Shown here: piece after piece, positions 8,896-17,223 of the stretch | Position numbering within the stretch: the first letter of the stretch is position 1 | How the letters are laid out: every line of letters begins with the position of its first letter | From: Streptomyces europaeiscabiei | GTDB taxonomy: Bacteria > Actinomycetota > Actinomycetes > Streptomycetales > Streptomycetaceae | Length of the DNA stretch: 64,000 nucleotides | Assembly: GCF_036346855.1 (NCBI RefSeq) | Contig: NZ_CP107841.1 | Coordinates: 3,848,001-3,912,000, forward strand | Direction of reading: 5' to 3' | The notes under the pieces: model-generated | Told to the model about the DNA's origin: nothing | What the model saw: the letters and a program-made list of their open reading frames with translations, nothing else | Databases searched by the model: none | Translations under genes and position numbers: made by a program

Positions 8896-9765
8896 ATGGC
8901 GGAAATCCTCCAGCGCGACGGCACATGGACCTTCGACGGCGACACCCTGCGGCTGACCCCGGGCCGCGACAAGGGGGTGAGCCTGCTCCGCAGGACTCTG
9001 GGTGAACTCTCCGTCCCGCTGGGCGCGTTGGCGGGCGTCTCCTTCGAACAGGGCAAGAAGTCGGGGCGGCTGCGGCTACGGCTGCGCGACGGCTCCGACC
9101 CGCTCCTCCAGGCCACCGGCGGCCGGCTCGCCGACTCCGACGACCCGCACCGGCTCAGCGTCGACGCCGACCGGTACGGCGTCGCCGAGTACTTCGTGGA
9201 CGAGGTCCGCAACGCGCTGCTGCTGGACGAGGTGCCGACCGACGCGGTGGACTCCTACCTGCTCGCCGGGCCCGCCGTCCCGCTCTCCGTCTCCGCCGGG
9301 GACGGCACGGCGAGCTTCGACGGCGACCACGTACGCCTGGAGTGGAACTGGAAGACGGAGGACGCCAAGGCCGCGTCCGGGACGCGGACGCTGCCGCTGG
9401 CGGACATAGCGGGCGTCGAGTGGCACCCCTCGGTCGGCCTGGAGAACGGCAGCCTCCGCTTCACCGTGCGGAACGCGCCGACGAAGGCACCGCCCAAGTA
9501 CGACCCCAACTCCGTCGAGCTGTGGGGCTTCAAGAAGGACCCGCTGATGGCCCTGGTCGCGGCGGCCGTGCAGGCCCGCCTCCCGCATCCGGCGGCCCCC
9601 GCGCCCAAGCAGCCGACCCCGCCCGCGCCGGACCGGCCGGCCCCCGAGGAGGACCATGACGCCCTGCTGCGCCGCCTGCGCGAACTGGGCGACCTCCACC
9701 GGTCCGGCGTGCTCACGGACGAGGAGTTCACCCTGGCCAAACAGGCGGTCCTCAAACGCATCTGA
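8896..9765 (+). CDS. DUF4429 protein with C-terminal SHOCT domain
   Basis: 289 residues, no signal peptide. Two similar beta-rich halves are visible (residues about 1-100 and 125-225), each with the pattern W-x-F-D/E-G-D followed by a hydrophobic repeat; the second half contains E-L-W-G-F-K-K-D-P. This is the DUF4429 arrangement. After a Pro/Ala-rich linker (about 230-250) comes a short helical SHOCT-like tail (L-R-R-L-R-E-L-G-D-L-H-R-S-G-V-L-T-D-E-E-F), a module often linked to oligomerisation or membrane association. The function is unknown. It is divergent from the hexosaminidase gene and convergent with the phosphatase gene; the shared upstream region contains the dre site. Confidence 0.82.
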   Translation: MAEILQRDGTWTFDGDTLRLTPGRDKGVSLLRRTLGELSVPLGALAGVSFEQGKKSGRLRLRLRDGSDPLLQATGGRLADSDDPHRLSVDADRYGVAEYFVDEVRNALLLDEVPTDAVDSYLLAGPAVPLSVSAGDGTASFDGDHVRLEWNWKTEDAKAASGTRTLPLADIAGVEWHPSVGLENGSLRFTVRNAPTKAPPKYDPNSVELWGFKKDPLMALVAAAVQARLPHPAAPAPKQPTPPAPDRPAPEEDHDALLRRLRELGDLHRSGVLTDEEFTLAKQAVLKRI

Positions 9766-9802
9766 CGCGTGTGAGGACCCCCTTCCCGGCACCGGACCGT
9801 TC

Positions 9803-9826
9803 GTGCGCCCCGCCTTCCGGGCGCAC
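9803..9826. terminator. Bidirectional hairpin between convergent genes
   Basis: GTGCGCCC / GGGCGCAC, 8-bp perfect stem with an 8-base loop, placed between the DUF4429 stop and the phosphatase stop. Confidence 0.55.
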
Positions 9827-9834
9827 CGGCGGCG

Positions 9835-11433
9835 CTACTTGGCCCGGCGCGCCACCGTGAAGTGGTCGACCTGCGCACCGGTCTCCGCGATACCGCGCAC
9901 GGTCAGCGTGGCGTAGTGCCCCTTCGGCGCGGGCTTCACGTCCACGCGGAGGAAGGAGTAGTCCAGGTAACGCACCCGCGACCACGTGACGGTCTCGTTC
10001 TGCTTGCCCTCCTTGGTGTTGATGTAGGACGAGACGGACTCGACCTCGTTCTCGTGCCCCTCGTACGACAGCGGGGCGGTGAAGGAGTAGAGGCTGCGGC
10101 CGGCCGCGCCCGCCGTCACGTACACCACCCCCTCGGTCTCCGGGTACGCCGTGCCGCCGATCGGGAGCTTCTTGGTGACCGCGCCGGCCTTGATGACGTC
10201 GGTGCGCTCGTACTGGTGGTTGTGGCCGTTGATGACCAGGTCCACCGCGTACTTCTCGAACAGCGGCACCCACTCCTGGCGCACACCGCCTTCCGAGGCG
10301 TGCGCGGTGGAGGTGCAGTAGGCGCAGTGGTGGAAGAAGACCACGACGAAGTCGACGTCCTTGGCCGCGCGGAACTTCTTGAGCTGCGCCTCCAGCCACT
10401 TGGTCTGGGTGCCGCCGGAGATGCCGAGGTTGGCCGGGATCTCGAAGGAGATGTCGTTGGCGTCGAGGGAGACGACGGCCGTGTTCCCGTAGACGAAGGA
10501 GTAGACGCCCGGCAGGTTCTTGCGGTCGGGGCCGTTGTCGGGGAGGTTCCAGCGGGCCTCCTCGCCGCCGTAACCGTTGGGCGAGTACCAGGCCTCCATG
10601 TCGTGGTTGCCGTAGGCGGGCATCCACGGCACGGACTTGGCCACGGCCTCGGTCTGGGCGAGGAACTGGTCCCACACCCGGGAGTCGAAGCCGGTGTCGG
10701 CGGTCTTGCCCTGGCCGGCCGGGTCGGCGTAGGCGATGTCGCCGGCGTGCAGGTGGAAGGCCGGGTTCTGGCCGAGGAGGAGGCTGTTGTTGGCGAGGCC
10801 GTGGTAGCCGACACCCTCGTCGCCGAAGGCCGTGAAGGTGAAGGGCGCCTTGTGGGCGGGGGCGGTGGTGAAGGTGCCGATGGTGCCCGCGAACCGCGGT
10901 GAGGCCGGGTCGAAGCCGTCGTGGCCGACGCCGTAGAAGTAGGTCCTGCCGGGCTTGAGGTGGGTGAGCTTGGCGTGCACGTAGTACTGCGTGTGATCGG
11001 CACTGGCTCCGACGCCGGCCGGGGTGTGGAGGGTGCGGACCTCGGCGTCGATCTTGACGGAGAGGTGCGAGGCGTGGGTGCCGATCCGCACGAAGGGCTT
11101 CTTCACCGGGAGCGGGACCTGCCAGGAGATGGTGATCTCGGTGCGCGGGTCGTTGCCGTAGGCGAGGTGGCGGCCGAAGGGGGCGACGAGGGAGCCGTCG
11201 ACGCGCTCGGCGCTCGCGCCGGCCTGGGTCGGAACCGAGGTGCGGAGGGCGGCCGGGGTGGCGGCCCGGGCCGTGGCCGGAACGAACGCGCCGCCCGCGA
11301 CGGCGCCGAGCGTGACGGCGCCGCCTCTGATCATCGAGCGCCGGGAGAACTTGGAGCGCAGGTACTCGTGCTGCTCGGCCATGCTCATGCGCTCGGCCAG
11401 CTGCTCGGGTACGCCCATGCGAGGTATGTCCAT
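9835..11433 (-). CDS. Tat-exported purple acid phosphatase family metallophosphoesterase
   Basis: 532 residues. The N-terminus has a twin-arginine signal (F-S-R-R-S-M-I-R-G-G-A, then a hydrophobic stretch and A-x-A), so the folded enzyme is exported. A fibronectin-like purple acid phosphatase N-domain (about 75-190) is followed by the metallophosphoesterase domain with the metal ligand blocks in order: F-G-D-E-G, A-G-D-I-A-Y-A, Y-G-N-H-D-M, F-F-H-H, N-G-H-N-H-Q-Y-E-R. The likely job is phosphate release from organic phosphoesters outside the cell. The ATG at 11433 has no strong ribosome binding site, so an alternative start such as M17 (MAEQHEYL) is possible. No clear PHO box was recognised upstream. 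Confidence 0.88.
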   Translation of the reverse strand: MDIPRMGVPEQLAERMSMAEQHEYLRSKFSRRSMIRGGAVTLGAVAGGAFVPATARAATPAALRTSVPTQAGASAERVDGSLVAPFGRHLAYGNDPRTEITISWQVPLPVKKPFVRIGTHASHLSVKIDAEVRTLHTPAGVGASADHTQYYVHAKLTHLKPGRTYFYGVGHDGFDPASPRFAGTIGTFTTAPAHKAPFTFTAFGDEGVGYHGLANNSLLLGQNPAFHLHAGDIAYADPAGQGKTADTGFDSRVWDQFLAQTEAVAKSVPWMPAYGNHDMEAWYSPNGYGGEEARWNLPDNGPDRKNLPGVYSFVYGNTAVVSLDANDISFEIPANLGISGGTQTKWLEAQLKKFRAAKDVDFVVVFFHHCAYCTSTAHASEGGVRQEWVPLFEKYAVDLVINGHNHQYERTDVIKAGAVTKKLPIGGTAYPETEGVVYVTAGAAGRSLYSFTAPLSYEGHENEVESVSSYINTKEGKQNETVTWSRVRYLDYSFLRVDVKPAPKGHYATLTVRGIAETGAQVDHFTVARRAK

Positions 11434-11604
11434 GACGTCCGAAACTCGTCGCCTCAGGCGACGGGATGCGGGACGCCGGATGGACGGCGCACGAACAGCG
11501 ACTCATAACACATTCAACGTTCCCCCAAGGGGTGGTAACAGCCTCCTGCCCGATATCGGGCAGAATTCTTGCGAAACGCCCGCCCGTCCCCCAGGATCTA
11601 CCGA

Positions 11605-11862
11605 GTGCACGACGAACTCGTTGATCATTTGACGCGATCCTCGCCCCTAAACCGGGGCGAGGCGCTGCGTGTGATCCAGGACGTGCTCGCCTTCTTCGAC
11701 GAGACGACCGAGGCCTACGTCCGTCGCCGCCACCGCGAGCTCCAGGCCCAGGGCCTGGTCAACGCGACGATCTTCGAACGGATCGAGGCGGACCTGAAGT
11801 ACCGGGCGGTCGCGCCGCCGGAGCTGACGCTCAGACAACTGCGGCGCATCGTCTACGGCTGA
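11605..11862 (+). CDS. Small conserved Streptomyces protein (85 aa), function unknown
   Basis: Start GTG 11605 with AGGA upstream (a TTG at 11569 is in frame but has no good site). The protein is entirely helical and charged (RGEALRVIQDVLAFFDET, YVRRRHRELQAQGL), ending L-R-Q-L-R-R-I-V-Y-G, with no membrane segment or cysteines. I recognise no characterised domain. It lies 70 bp before glmS, but an 18-bp perfect hairpin covering its stop codon separates the two, so co-transcription is doubtful. Confidence 0.75.
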   Translation: MHDELVDHLTRSSPLNRGEALRVIQDVLAFFDETTEAYVRRRHRELQAQGLVNATIFERIEADLKYRAVAPPELTLRQLRRIVYG

Positions 11863-11897
11863 TCGTCCGCGGCCGACCCGGCCGCGGACGATCAGCC
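11857..11897 (+). terminator. Strong hairpin between the 85-aa gene and glmS
   Basis: GGCTGATCGTCCGCGGCC / GGCCGCGGACGATCAGCC, 18-bp perfect stem, 5-base loop. The left arm contains the stop codon of the upstream gene; the right arm ends 35 bp before the glmS ATG. Confidence 0.85.
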
Positions 11898-11932
11898 ACG
11901 ACCGAACACCTACGGCTAGGGGATACGTATAT

Positions 11933-13750
11933 ATGTGCGGGATTGTCGGTTACATCGGCAAGCGCGATGTGGCGCCGCTGCTCCTTGAGGGCCTGCAGCG
12001 CCTGGAGTACCGGGGCTACGACTCGGCGGGCATAGTGGTCACCTCGCCCAAGACGGCCGGTCTGAAGATGGTCAAGGCCAAGGGCCGCGTCCGTGACCTG
12101 GAGGCCAAGGTCCCCGCGCGCTTCAAGGGCACCACCGGCATCGCCCACACCCGCTGGGCCACCCACGGCGCCCCGTCCGACGTGAACGCCCACCCGCACA
12201 TGTCGGCCGACAACAAGGTCGCCGTCGTCCACAACGGCATCATCGACAACGCCTCCGACCTGCGGAAGAAGCTCGAAGCGGACGGCGTCGAGTTCCTCTC
12301 CGAGACGGACACCGAGGTCCTCACCCACCTCATCGCCCGCTCCCAGGCCACCACCCTGGAGGAGAAGGTCCGCCAGGCGGTACGCATCGTCGAGGGCACC
12401 TACGGCATCGCCGTCATGCACGCCGACTTCAACGACCGCATCGTCGTCGCCCGCAACGGCTCCCCGGTCGTCCTCGGCATCGGCGAGAAGGAGATGTTCG
12501 TCGCCTCGGACATAGCCGCTCTGGTCACCCACACCCGCCAGATCGTCACCCTCGACGACGGCGAGATGGCCACCCTCAAGGCCGACGACTTCCGCACCTA
12601 CACCACGGAGGGCACCCGCACCACGGCGGAGCCCACCACCGTGGAGTGGGAGGCCGCCTCGTACGACATGGGCGGCCACGACACCTACATGCACAAGGAG
12701 ATCCACGAGCAGGCCGACGCCGTGGACCGCGTGCTGCGCGGGCGCATCGACGACCGCTTCTCCACCGTGCGCCTCGGCGGCCTCAACCTGGACGCCCGCG
12801 AGGCGCGCCAGATCCGCCGCGTGAAGATCCTCGGCTGCGGCACCTCGTACCACGCGGGCATGATCGGCGCCCAGATGATCGAGGAGCTGGCCCGTATCCC
12901 CGCGGACGCCGAGCCGGCCTCCGAGTTCCGCTACCGCAACGCGGTCGTCGACCCCGACACCCTCTACATCGCCGTCTCCCAGTCCGGCGAGACGTACGAC
13001 GTGCTGGCGGCCGTCCAGGAGCTGAAGCGCAAGGGCGCCCGCGTCCTGGGCGTCGTGAACGTCGTCGGCTCGGCGATCGCCCGCGAGGCGGACGGCGGCA
13101 TCTACGTCCACGCCGGCCCCGAGGTCTGCGTCGTCTCCACGAAGTGCTTCACCAACACCACGGTGGCCTTCGCCCTGCTGGCGCTGCACCTGGGCCGCAC
13201 CCGCGACCTCTCCGTCCGCGACGGCAAGCGGATCATCGAGGGCCTGCGCAGGCTCCCCGCCCAGATCGCCGAGATGCTGGAGCAGGAGGAGGAGATCAAG
13301 AAGCTGGCCGAGCAGTACGCCGAGGCCCGCTCGATGCTCTTCATCGGCCGCGTCCGGGGCTACCCGGTGGCCCGTGAGGCCTCCCTGAAGCTCAAGGAGG
13401 TCTCGTACATCCACGCCGAGGCCTACCCCGCCTCCGAGCTCAAGCACGGCCCGCTCGCCCTCATCGAGCCCGCCCTCCCGACGGTCGCCATCGTCCCCGA
13501 CGACGACCTGCTGGAGAAGAACCGCGCCGCCCTGGAGGAGATCAAGGCCCGCAGCGGCAAGATCCTCGCCGTCGCCCACCGGGAGCAGGAGAAGGCCGAC
13601 CAGACGATCGTCGTCCCCAAGAACGAGGACGAACTCGACCCGATCCTCATGGGCATCCCCCTCCAACTCCTCGCCTATCACACGGCGTTGGCCCTGGGCC
13701 GCGACATCGACAAGCCCAGGAACCTCGCGAAGTCGGTCACGGTCGAGTAG
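11933..13750 (+). CDS. glmS: Glutamine-fructose-6-phosphate aminotransferase (isomerising), GlmS
   Basis: 605 residues, full length. It makes glucosamine-6-phosphate from fructose-6-phosphate and glutamine, feeding peptidoglycan precursors. The N-terminal Ntn amidotransferase domain begins M-C-G-I-V-G-Y-I-G, with Cys2 the nucleophile after Met removal; H-T-R-W-A-T-H-G and H-N-G-I-I-D-N are the glutamine-site motifs. Two SIS domains follow: G-C-G-T-S-Y-H-A-G and S-Q-S-G-E-T-Y-D in the first, and the C-terminal L-A-K-S-V-T-V-E tail of the active site. GGGGA precedes the ATG. Streptomyces often have a second glmS, so this may be a paralogue. A 17-bp terminator follows. Confidence 0.96.
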   Translation: MCGIVGYIGKRDVAPLLLEGLQRLEYRGYDSAGIVVTSPKTAGLKMVKAKGRVRDLEAKVPARFKGTTGIAHTRWATHGAPSDVNAHPHMSADNKVAVVHNGIIDNASDLRKKLEADGVEFLSETDTEVLTHLIARSQATTLEEKVRQAVRIVEGTYGIAVMHADFNDRIVVARNGSPVVLGIGEKEMFVASDIAALVTHTRQIVTLDDGEMATLKADDFRTYTTEGTRTTAEPTTVEWEAASYDMGGHDTYMHKEIHEQADAVDRVLRGRIDDRFSTVRLGGLNLDAREARQIRRVKILGCGTSYHAGMIGAQMIEELARIPADAEPASEFRYRNAVVDPDTLYIAVSQSGETYDVLAAVQELKRKGARVLGVVNVVGSAIAREADGGIYVHAGPEVCVVSTKCFTNTTVAFALLALHLGRTRDLSVRDGKRIIEGLRRLPAQIAEMLEQEEEIKKLAEQYAEARSMLFIGRVRGYPVAREASLKLKEVSYIHAEAYPASELKHGPLALIEPALPTVAIVPDDDLLEKNRAALEEIKARSGKILAVAHREQEKADQTIVVPKNEDELDPILMGIPLQLLAYHTALALGRDIDKPRNLAKSVTVE

Positions 13751-13781
13751 GGACGCAACCCGCAGAGGCCGTACAACGAGG

Positions 13782-13820
13782 ACGGACCCCCCGTGATGCC
13801 ACCCATCACGGGGGGTCCGT
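13782..13820 (+). terminator. Terminator after glmS
   Basis: ACGGACCCCCCGTGATG / CATCACGGGGGGTCCGT, 17-bp perfect stem with a 5-base loop, 32 bp after the glmS stop. Confidence 0.9.
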
Positions 13821-13965
13821 TCGACACGCCGGGGCCGCCCAACGCCCCGACGCCGCTGCCAACTACCCGTGGCCGTCACACCACTCCGTCAGGCATCACG
13901 CGGGTTATGCCCTTCACAAGGGCACAAACACCCCTACGCGTCAGTAGACTTACGCGTTTCCGAAA

Positions 13966-14053
13966 GCGACGCGGAACGCCAAGGACCGACGACACGGAAC
14001 GCCACGGACCGACGACGCGGAACGCCACGGAACAGCGACGCCGAACGTCACGG
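13966..14053. repeat. Four tandem copies of an exactly 23-bp unit
   Basis: The anchor GGAACGCC recurs at 13973, 13996 and 14019 and as CGAACGTC at 14042, spacing 23 each time; the best unit is ACCGACGACGCGGAACGCCA plus CGG. The last copy extends into the final codon and stop of the universal stress protein gene (stop at 14048-14050). Confidence 0.88.
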
Positions 14054-14578
14054 AATGACGATGACCGGCCGCTGCGCCCGCTTCGCGAGCCGTCCCGCGA
14101 CCGACCCGAAGAGCCGGCCGACGAGCCCGTGCGTGGAGCCGACGACGATCGCGTCGGCCTCGTACTCCCGCCCCACCTCTTCGAGTTCGTGGCAGATGTC
14201 GCCGCCGCGCTCCACGAGGATCCAGGGCACTTCGGCGAGATAGTCGGCGCACGCGAGCTCCAGCCCGAGGACCTCGGTCCGGTGATCGGGGACGTCGACG
14301 AAGACGGGCGGCTCGCAGCCGGCCCACACGGTCGTGGGCAGCCGGTTGGCGACATGCACGATGATCAGGCCCGAGCCGGAGCGGCGGGCCATGCCGATGG
14401 CATACGCGAGGGCACGCTCACTGGACGTCGAACCGTCGAAGCCGACGACGACGCCATGCTTGAAGGCGGGATCGCAGGAGGGGCGTGTCTCTTCTGCCGC
14501 AAGGGGCTCGGCCGCCGTGTGATCGGCGACGGGCCGCCGCTTGCGGTCCGCGGAGTCGAAGAATTCTTGACCGGCCAT
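14048..14578 (-). CDS. Universal stress protein (UspA family)
   Basis: 176 residues, single Usp domain from about residue 38 (V-V-V-G-F-D-G-S-x-x-S-x-R-A-L) to the end. The ATP-binding signature G-x2-G-x9-G-S/T is visible as V-G-S-T-H-G-L-V-G-R-L-F-G-S-V-A-G-R-L. The first 37 residues are a non-conserved, charged extension. The likely role is a nucleotide-binding stress response protein in the cytoplasm. ATG 14578 is used because the extension starts there (MAGQEFF); GAGGA lies rather far upstream. Convergent with glmS; its 3' end overlaps a 23-bp tandem repeat. Confidence 0.88.
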   Translation of the reverse strand: MAGQEFFDSADRKRRPVADHTAAEPLAAEETRPSCDPAFKHGVVVGFDGSTSSERALAYAIGMARRSGSGLIIVHVANRLPTTVWAGCEPPVFVDVPDHRTEVLGLELACADYLAEVPWILVERGGDICHELEEVGREYEADAIVVGSTHGLVGRLFGSVAGRLAKRAQRPVIVIP

Positions 14579-15053
14579 GGGTGTCTCGGCGTTTGGTCCT
14601 CGTGTGGGACGACGTGGATGGGACGTCAGTGTGCGGCGGAGCCGTGTCCGGGAATCATCTTCCCCACCCCATACCCCCAAGGGTACGACCGCACGCCTCC
14701 TCCGCCCAGTTCCCGCACCGGCTGCGCGGGGTTCCAGGGAGCATGCACGAGCACTGCCCCGTAACGCAATGGTTGCTGCCACGTACAGCCGGTTTCGGAC
14801 CGACGGGCGCCTCACGGCTCGGGGTGCGGTTCTCGCATGGTCGTCGTGACTGCGGGCAGTCGTGCCGCCAGGGGTGATGAGGGAAGGCGGGCGCAACGAC
14901 ACCCCGCGAGCGGGGGCGGACGAAGACACCGGCGAAGACACCGGCGAAGACACCTCCGACGGCAACCCGATCAAGCAGTACCAGTGACCGACAGGTCGAA
15001 CAGGCGTTGAACCCCGGTAAGCCGCAGCCCAGGGAGCCAGGAGGGAGCCCGCA
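14579..15053. other. Intergenic region with a possible 36-aa ORF and short repeats
   Basis: 475 bases between the divergent stress-protein and membrane-protein genes. The only candidate gene is a 36-codon ORF at 14877-14987. The 19-mer CTGCGGGCAGTCGTGCCGC at 14850-14868 recurs at 47314-47332. No recognisable operator was found. Confidence 0.5.
14877..14987 (+). CDS. Possible 36-aa acidic peptide with DTGE repeats
   Basis: ATG 14877 (a GTG at 14874 is also in frame) to TGA 14985, with AGGGG just upstream. The peptide is acidic and contains three E-D-T-x units encoded by 12-bp tandem repeats (14922-14957), then a short tail N-P-I-K-Q-Y-Q. No family is recognised. The in-frame 12-bp repeat and the ribosome-binding-like sequence argue for it; the short length argues against. 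Confidence 0.3.
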   Translation: MREGGRNDTPRAGADEDTGEDTGEDTSDGNPIKQYQ

Positions 15054-15524
15054 GTGTCCGCACACCGCACCGCGCCCCGGTCCGCCCCCGAAGCCGACGA
15101 GATCCCCCCGCCCCCGCGAAGCGCCCCCGGCCGCGCCCCCCAGCCCGTGCCCCACCCCACCGACACCGCCACGGACGTGGTCCGCTGGGCGGCGTTCAGC
15201 TGCGTCCTCGTCCCGGTCGTCCTCGTCTGGTACGGCACCTCCCTCGCCGGCGCGACGGGCGCGGCCCTCGGCCTCGCCGCGGTCACCGGCGTCTGCCGCG
15301 TCCTCCTCCGCCAGTCGGAACGCGGAGCGGCCCGGGCGGCCCGCAGGACGGCCTCACACGCGTCGGCCACACACACGACGCTCACCCGCGCGACACCAAC
15401 CCGTAGGACAGCCGCCCGTTCGATGGCCGAAGATCGCACCCCCCGGCGTGGCCGTCGGGGACGCTCCTCTTCCGGGGCGCACAGGGGCGGACGGAACTCC
15501 GGCCCGAGTACGCCGGTCGACTGA
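15054..15524 (+). CDS. Small membrane protein with basic C-terminal tail
   Basis: 156 residues from GTG 15054, preceded by GGAGGG at good spacing. A Pro-rich N-terminus (about 1-40) is followed by two hydrophobic helices (about 44-62 and 66-84: A-F-S-C-V-L-V-P-V-V-L-V-W-Y and A-A-L-G-L-A-A-V-T-G-V), then a long Arg/Ser/Thr-rich cytoplasmic-type tail. No domain is recognised. It lies upstream of adpA in the same direction, but 378 bp away, so it is probably not in the same transcript. Confidence 0.65.
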   Translation: MSAHRTAPRSAPEADEIPPPPRSAPGRAPQPVPHPTDTATDVVRWAAFSCVLVPVVLVWYGTSLAGATGAALGLAAVTGVCRVLLRQSERGAARAARRTASHASATHTTLTRATPTRRTAARSMAEDRTPRRGRRGRSSSGAHRGGRNSGPSTPVD

Positions 15525-15902
15525 CCGGTTTCCGCGCACACCCCCGTATCTTTTCAGCCAACTTCTGTTACCCGCACACCCCTTGGCCGAACACCCCTCC
15601 ACCCCCCGTTCGACCTGCACTGAAAGGGGTCCAGGGGCCGCGCGCACCCTACGTGGACCGGCCACTGGGACGAGGCGCACTTCCCTGCACGGCCCACGAG
15701 TGCAACGCTTCGTGATCGAATGCTTCACGCCAAGTTGCCATGTCGACAATGTGCCGGGTGGCGAACTGGTCACGCCGGCACCACGGGACACAGTAGATTC
15801 GATCATGACTGTCTTACGGCGGGGGACTCGTGCAGGACCAAGGGGAAACGTGCAGGAGCGACACAACCGAGGAGCCGCGACCACCGAGGGGGGCTTAGCA
15901 GT
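15525..15902. other. adpA upstream region
   Basis: 378 bases with no supported gene; the adpA frame stays open upstream (to 15720) but lacks coding character. In Streptomyces this region carries the adpA promoter and is bound by AdpA itself and by other developmental regulators. I looked for the AdpA consensus TGGCSNGWWY and found no full match, and I could not place the promoter with confidence. Confidence 0.5.
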
Positions 15903-17132
15903 ATGAGCCACGACTCCACCGCCGCGCCGGAAGCCGCGGCCCGGAAGCTGTCCGGGCGACGCCGCAAGGAGATCGTCGCGGTGCTGCTGTTCAGCGGCGG
16001 TCCCATCTTCGAAAGTTCCATACCACTGTCGGTGTTCGGGATCGACCGCCAGGACGCCGGCGTACCGCGCTACCGCCTGCTGGTGTGCGCGGGAGAGGAA
16101 GGCCCGCTGCGGACCACGGGGGGCCTGGAACTCACCGCACCGAACGGCCTTGAGGCGATCTCGCGTGCGGGCACGGTGGTCGTGCCCGCATGGCGTTCGA
16201 TCACCTCACCGCCGCCGGAGGAAGCGCTCGACGCACTGCGCCGAGCGCACGAAGAGGGTGCCCGCATCGTCGGGCTGTGCACCGGCGCCTTCGTGCTGGC
16301 CGCCGCCGGCCTGCTGGACGGCAGGCCGGCGACGACACACTGGATGTACGCGCCGACGCTGGCCAAGCGCTATCCGTCCGTACACGTCGACCCACGAGAA
16401 CTCTTCGTGGACGACGGCGACGTACTGACATCGGCCGGCACCGCGGCCGGAATCGATCTATGTCTGCACATCGTGCGGACCGACCACGGGAACGAGGCGG
16501 CCGGCGCGCTGGCCCGTCGTCTCGTCGTCCCACCCCGTCGATCGGGCGGCCAGGAGCGCTACCTCGATCGATCTTTACCAGAGGAGATCGGCGCCGACCC
16601 GCTCGCCGAGGTCGTCGCCTGGGCGCTGGAGCACCTCCACGAGCAGTTCGACGTGGAGACGCTCGCGGCACGGGCGTACATGAGCCGTCGTACGTTCGAC
16701 CGCCGGTTCCGCTCGCTCACCGGGAGCGCTCCCCTGCAGTGGCTGATCACTCAGCGCGTACTGCAGGCGCAGCGTCTCCTGGAGACGTCGGACTACTCGG
16801 TGGACGAGGTCGCGGGGCGGTGCGGCTTCCGTTCGCCGGTGGCCCTGCGCGGGCACTTCCGGCGGCAGCTGGGCTCGTCCCCGGCGGCGTACCGGGCGGC
16901 GTACCGGGCGCGGCGTCCGCAGGGTGAGAAGCACAGCGACCACCACCACGACGGCCCGCACGGCATCCATGGGCCGTCCCCGGTGTCGCCGGAGCACGCC
17001 CCGGTGCCGCTCCAGGCCCGGCGCACGGCGGCGGCGAGCACCCTGGCGCCGTCGGCGTCCCTCTCCACGGAGGGCACCAAGCCCGAGCTGTACGCGACGG
17101 GCCGCCTGCCGGGGCAGCGCAGCGCGCCGTAG
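15903..17132 (+). CDS. adpA: AdpA, AraC-family master regulator of differentiation
   Basis: 409 residues, close to known AdpA proteins. The N-terminal DJ-1/PfpI (GATase1-like) dimerisation domain spans about residues 25-190 ([14 protein letters not shown]). The AraC DNA-binding domain covers about 240-340 with two HTH units ([15 protein letters not shown] and V-A-G-R-C-G-F-R-S). Codon 225 is TTA (16575-16577), the leucine codon read only by bldA tRNA, conserved between the domains in Streptomyces adpA genes, so translation depends on bldA. The His/Pro-rich tail after 345 is variable. AdpA activates aerial growth and secondary metabolism genes. orn follows, as in other Streptomyces. A strong hairpin follows the stop. 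Confidence 0.97.
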   Translation: MSHDSTAAPEAAARKLSGRRRKEIVAVLLFSGGPIFESSIPLSVFGIDRQDAGVPRYRLLVCAGEEGPLRTTGGLELTAPNGLEAISRAGTVVVPAWRSITSPPPEEALDALRRAHEEGARIVGLCTGAFVLAAAGLLDGRPATTHWMYAPTLAKRYPSVHVDPRELFVDDGDVLTSAGTAAGIDLCLHIVRTDHGNEAAGALARRLVVPPRRSGGQERYLDRSLPEEIGADPLAEVVAWALEHLHEQFDVETLAARAYMSRRTFDRRFRSLTGSAPLQWLITQRVLQAQRLLETSDYSVDEVAGRCGFRSPVALRGHFRRQLGSSPAAYRAAYRARRPQGEKHSDHHHDGPHGIHGPSPVSPEHAPVPLQARRTAAASTLAPSASLSTEGTKPELYATGRLPGQRSAP

Positions 17133-17143
17133 CACCAACCGGC

Positions 17144-17197
17144 CCGTACGGCCCGGTCCCGCACCTGATCACCCCGGTGCAGGACCGGGCCGTACGG
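17144..17197 (+). terminator. Terminator between adpA and orn
   Basis: CCGTACGGCCCGGTCC plus GCACC pairs with GGTGC plus GGACCGGGCCGTACGG across a 10-base loop, with one C/A mismatch: 21 pairs in all. It separates adpA from orn. Confidence 0.88.
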
Positions 17198-17223
17198 CTG
17201 TCACGGGCCGTAAGGTGAGACAC

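Noticed and set aside
11434..11568. PhoP (PHO box) control of the purple acid phosphatase
   Set aside because: ATTCAAC and GTTCCCC near 11511-11526 are only a loose match to the direct-repeat consensus.
15525..15902. AdpA-binding sites (TGGCSNGWWY) before adpA
   Set aside because: The nearest matches (for example TGGCGAACTG) miss essential positions; not strong enough to list.
15007..15906. 299-codon plus-strand frame spanning the adpA upstream region
   Set aside because: It overlaps the small membrane protein gene in another frame, has no ribosome binding site and reads as Pro/Arg-rich antisense-like sequence.
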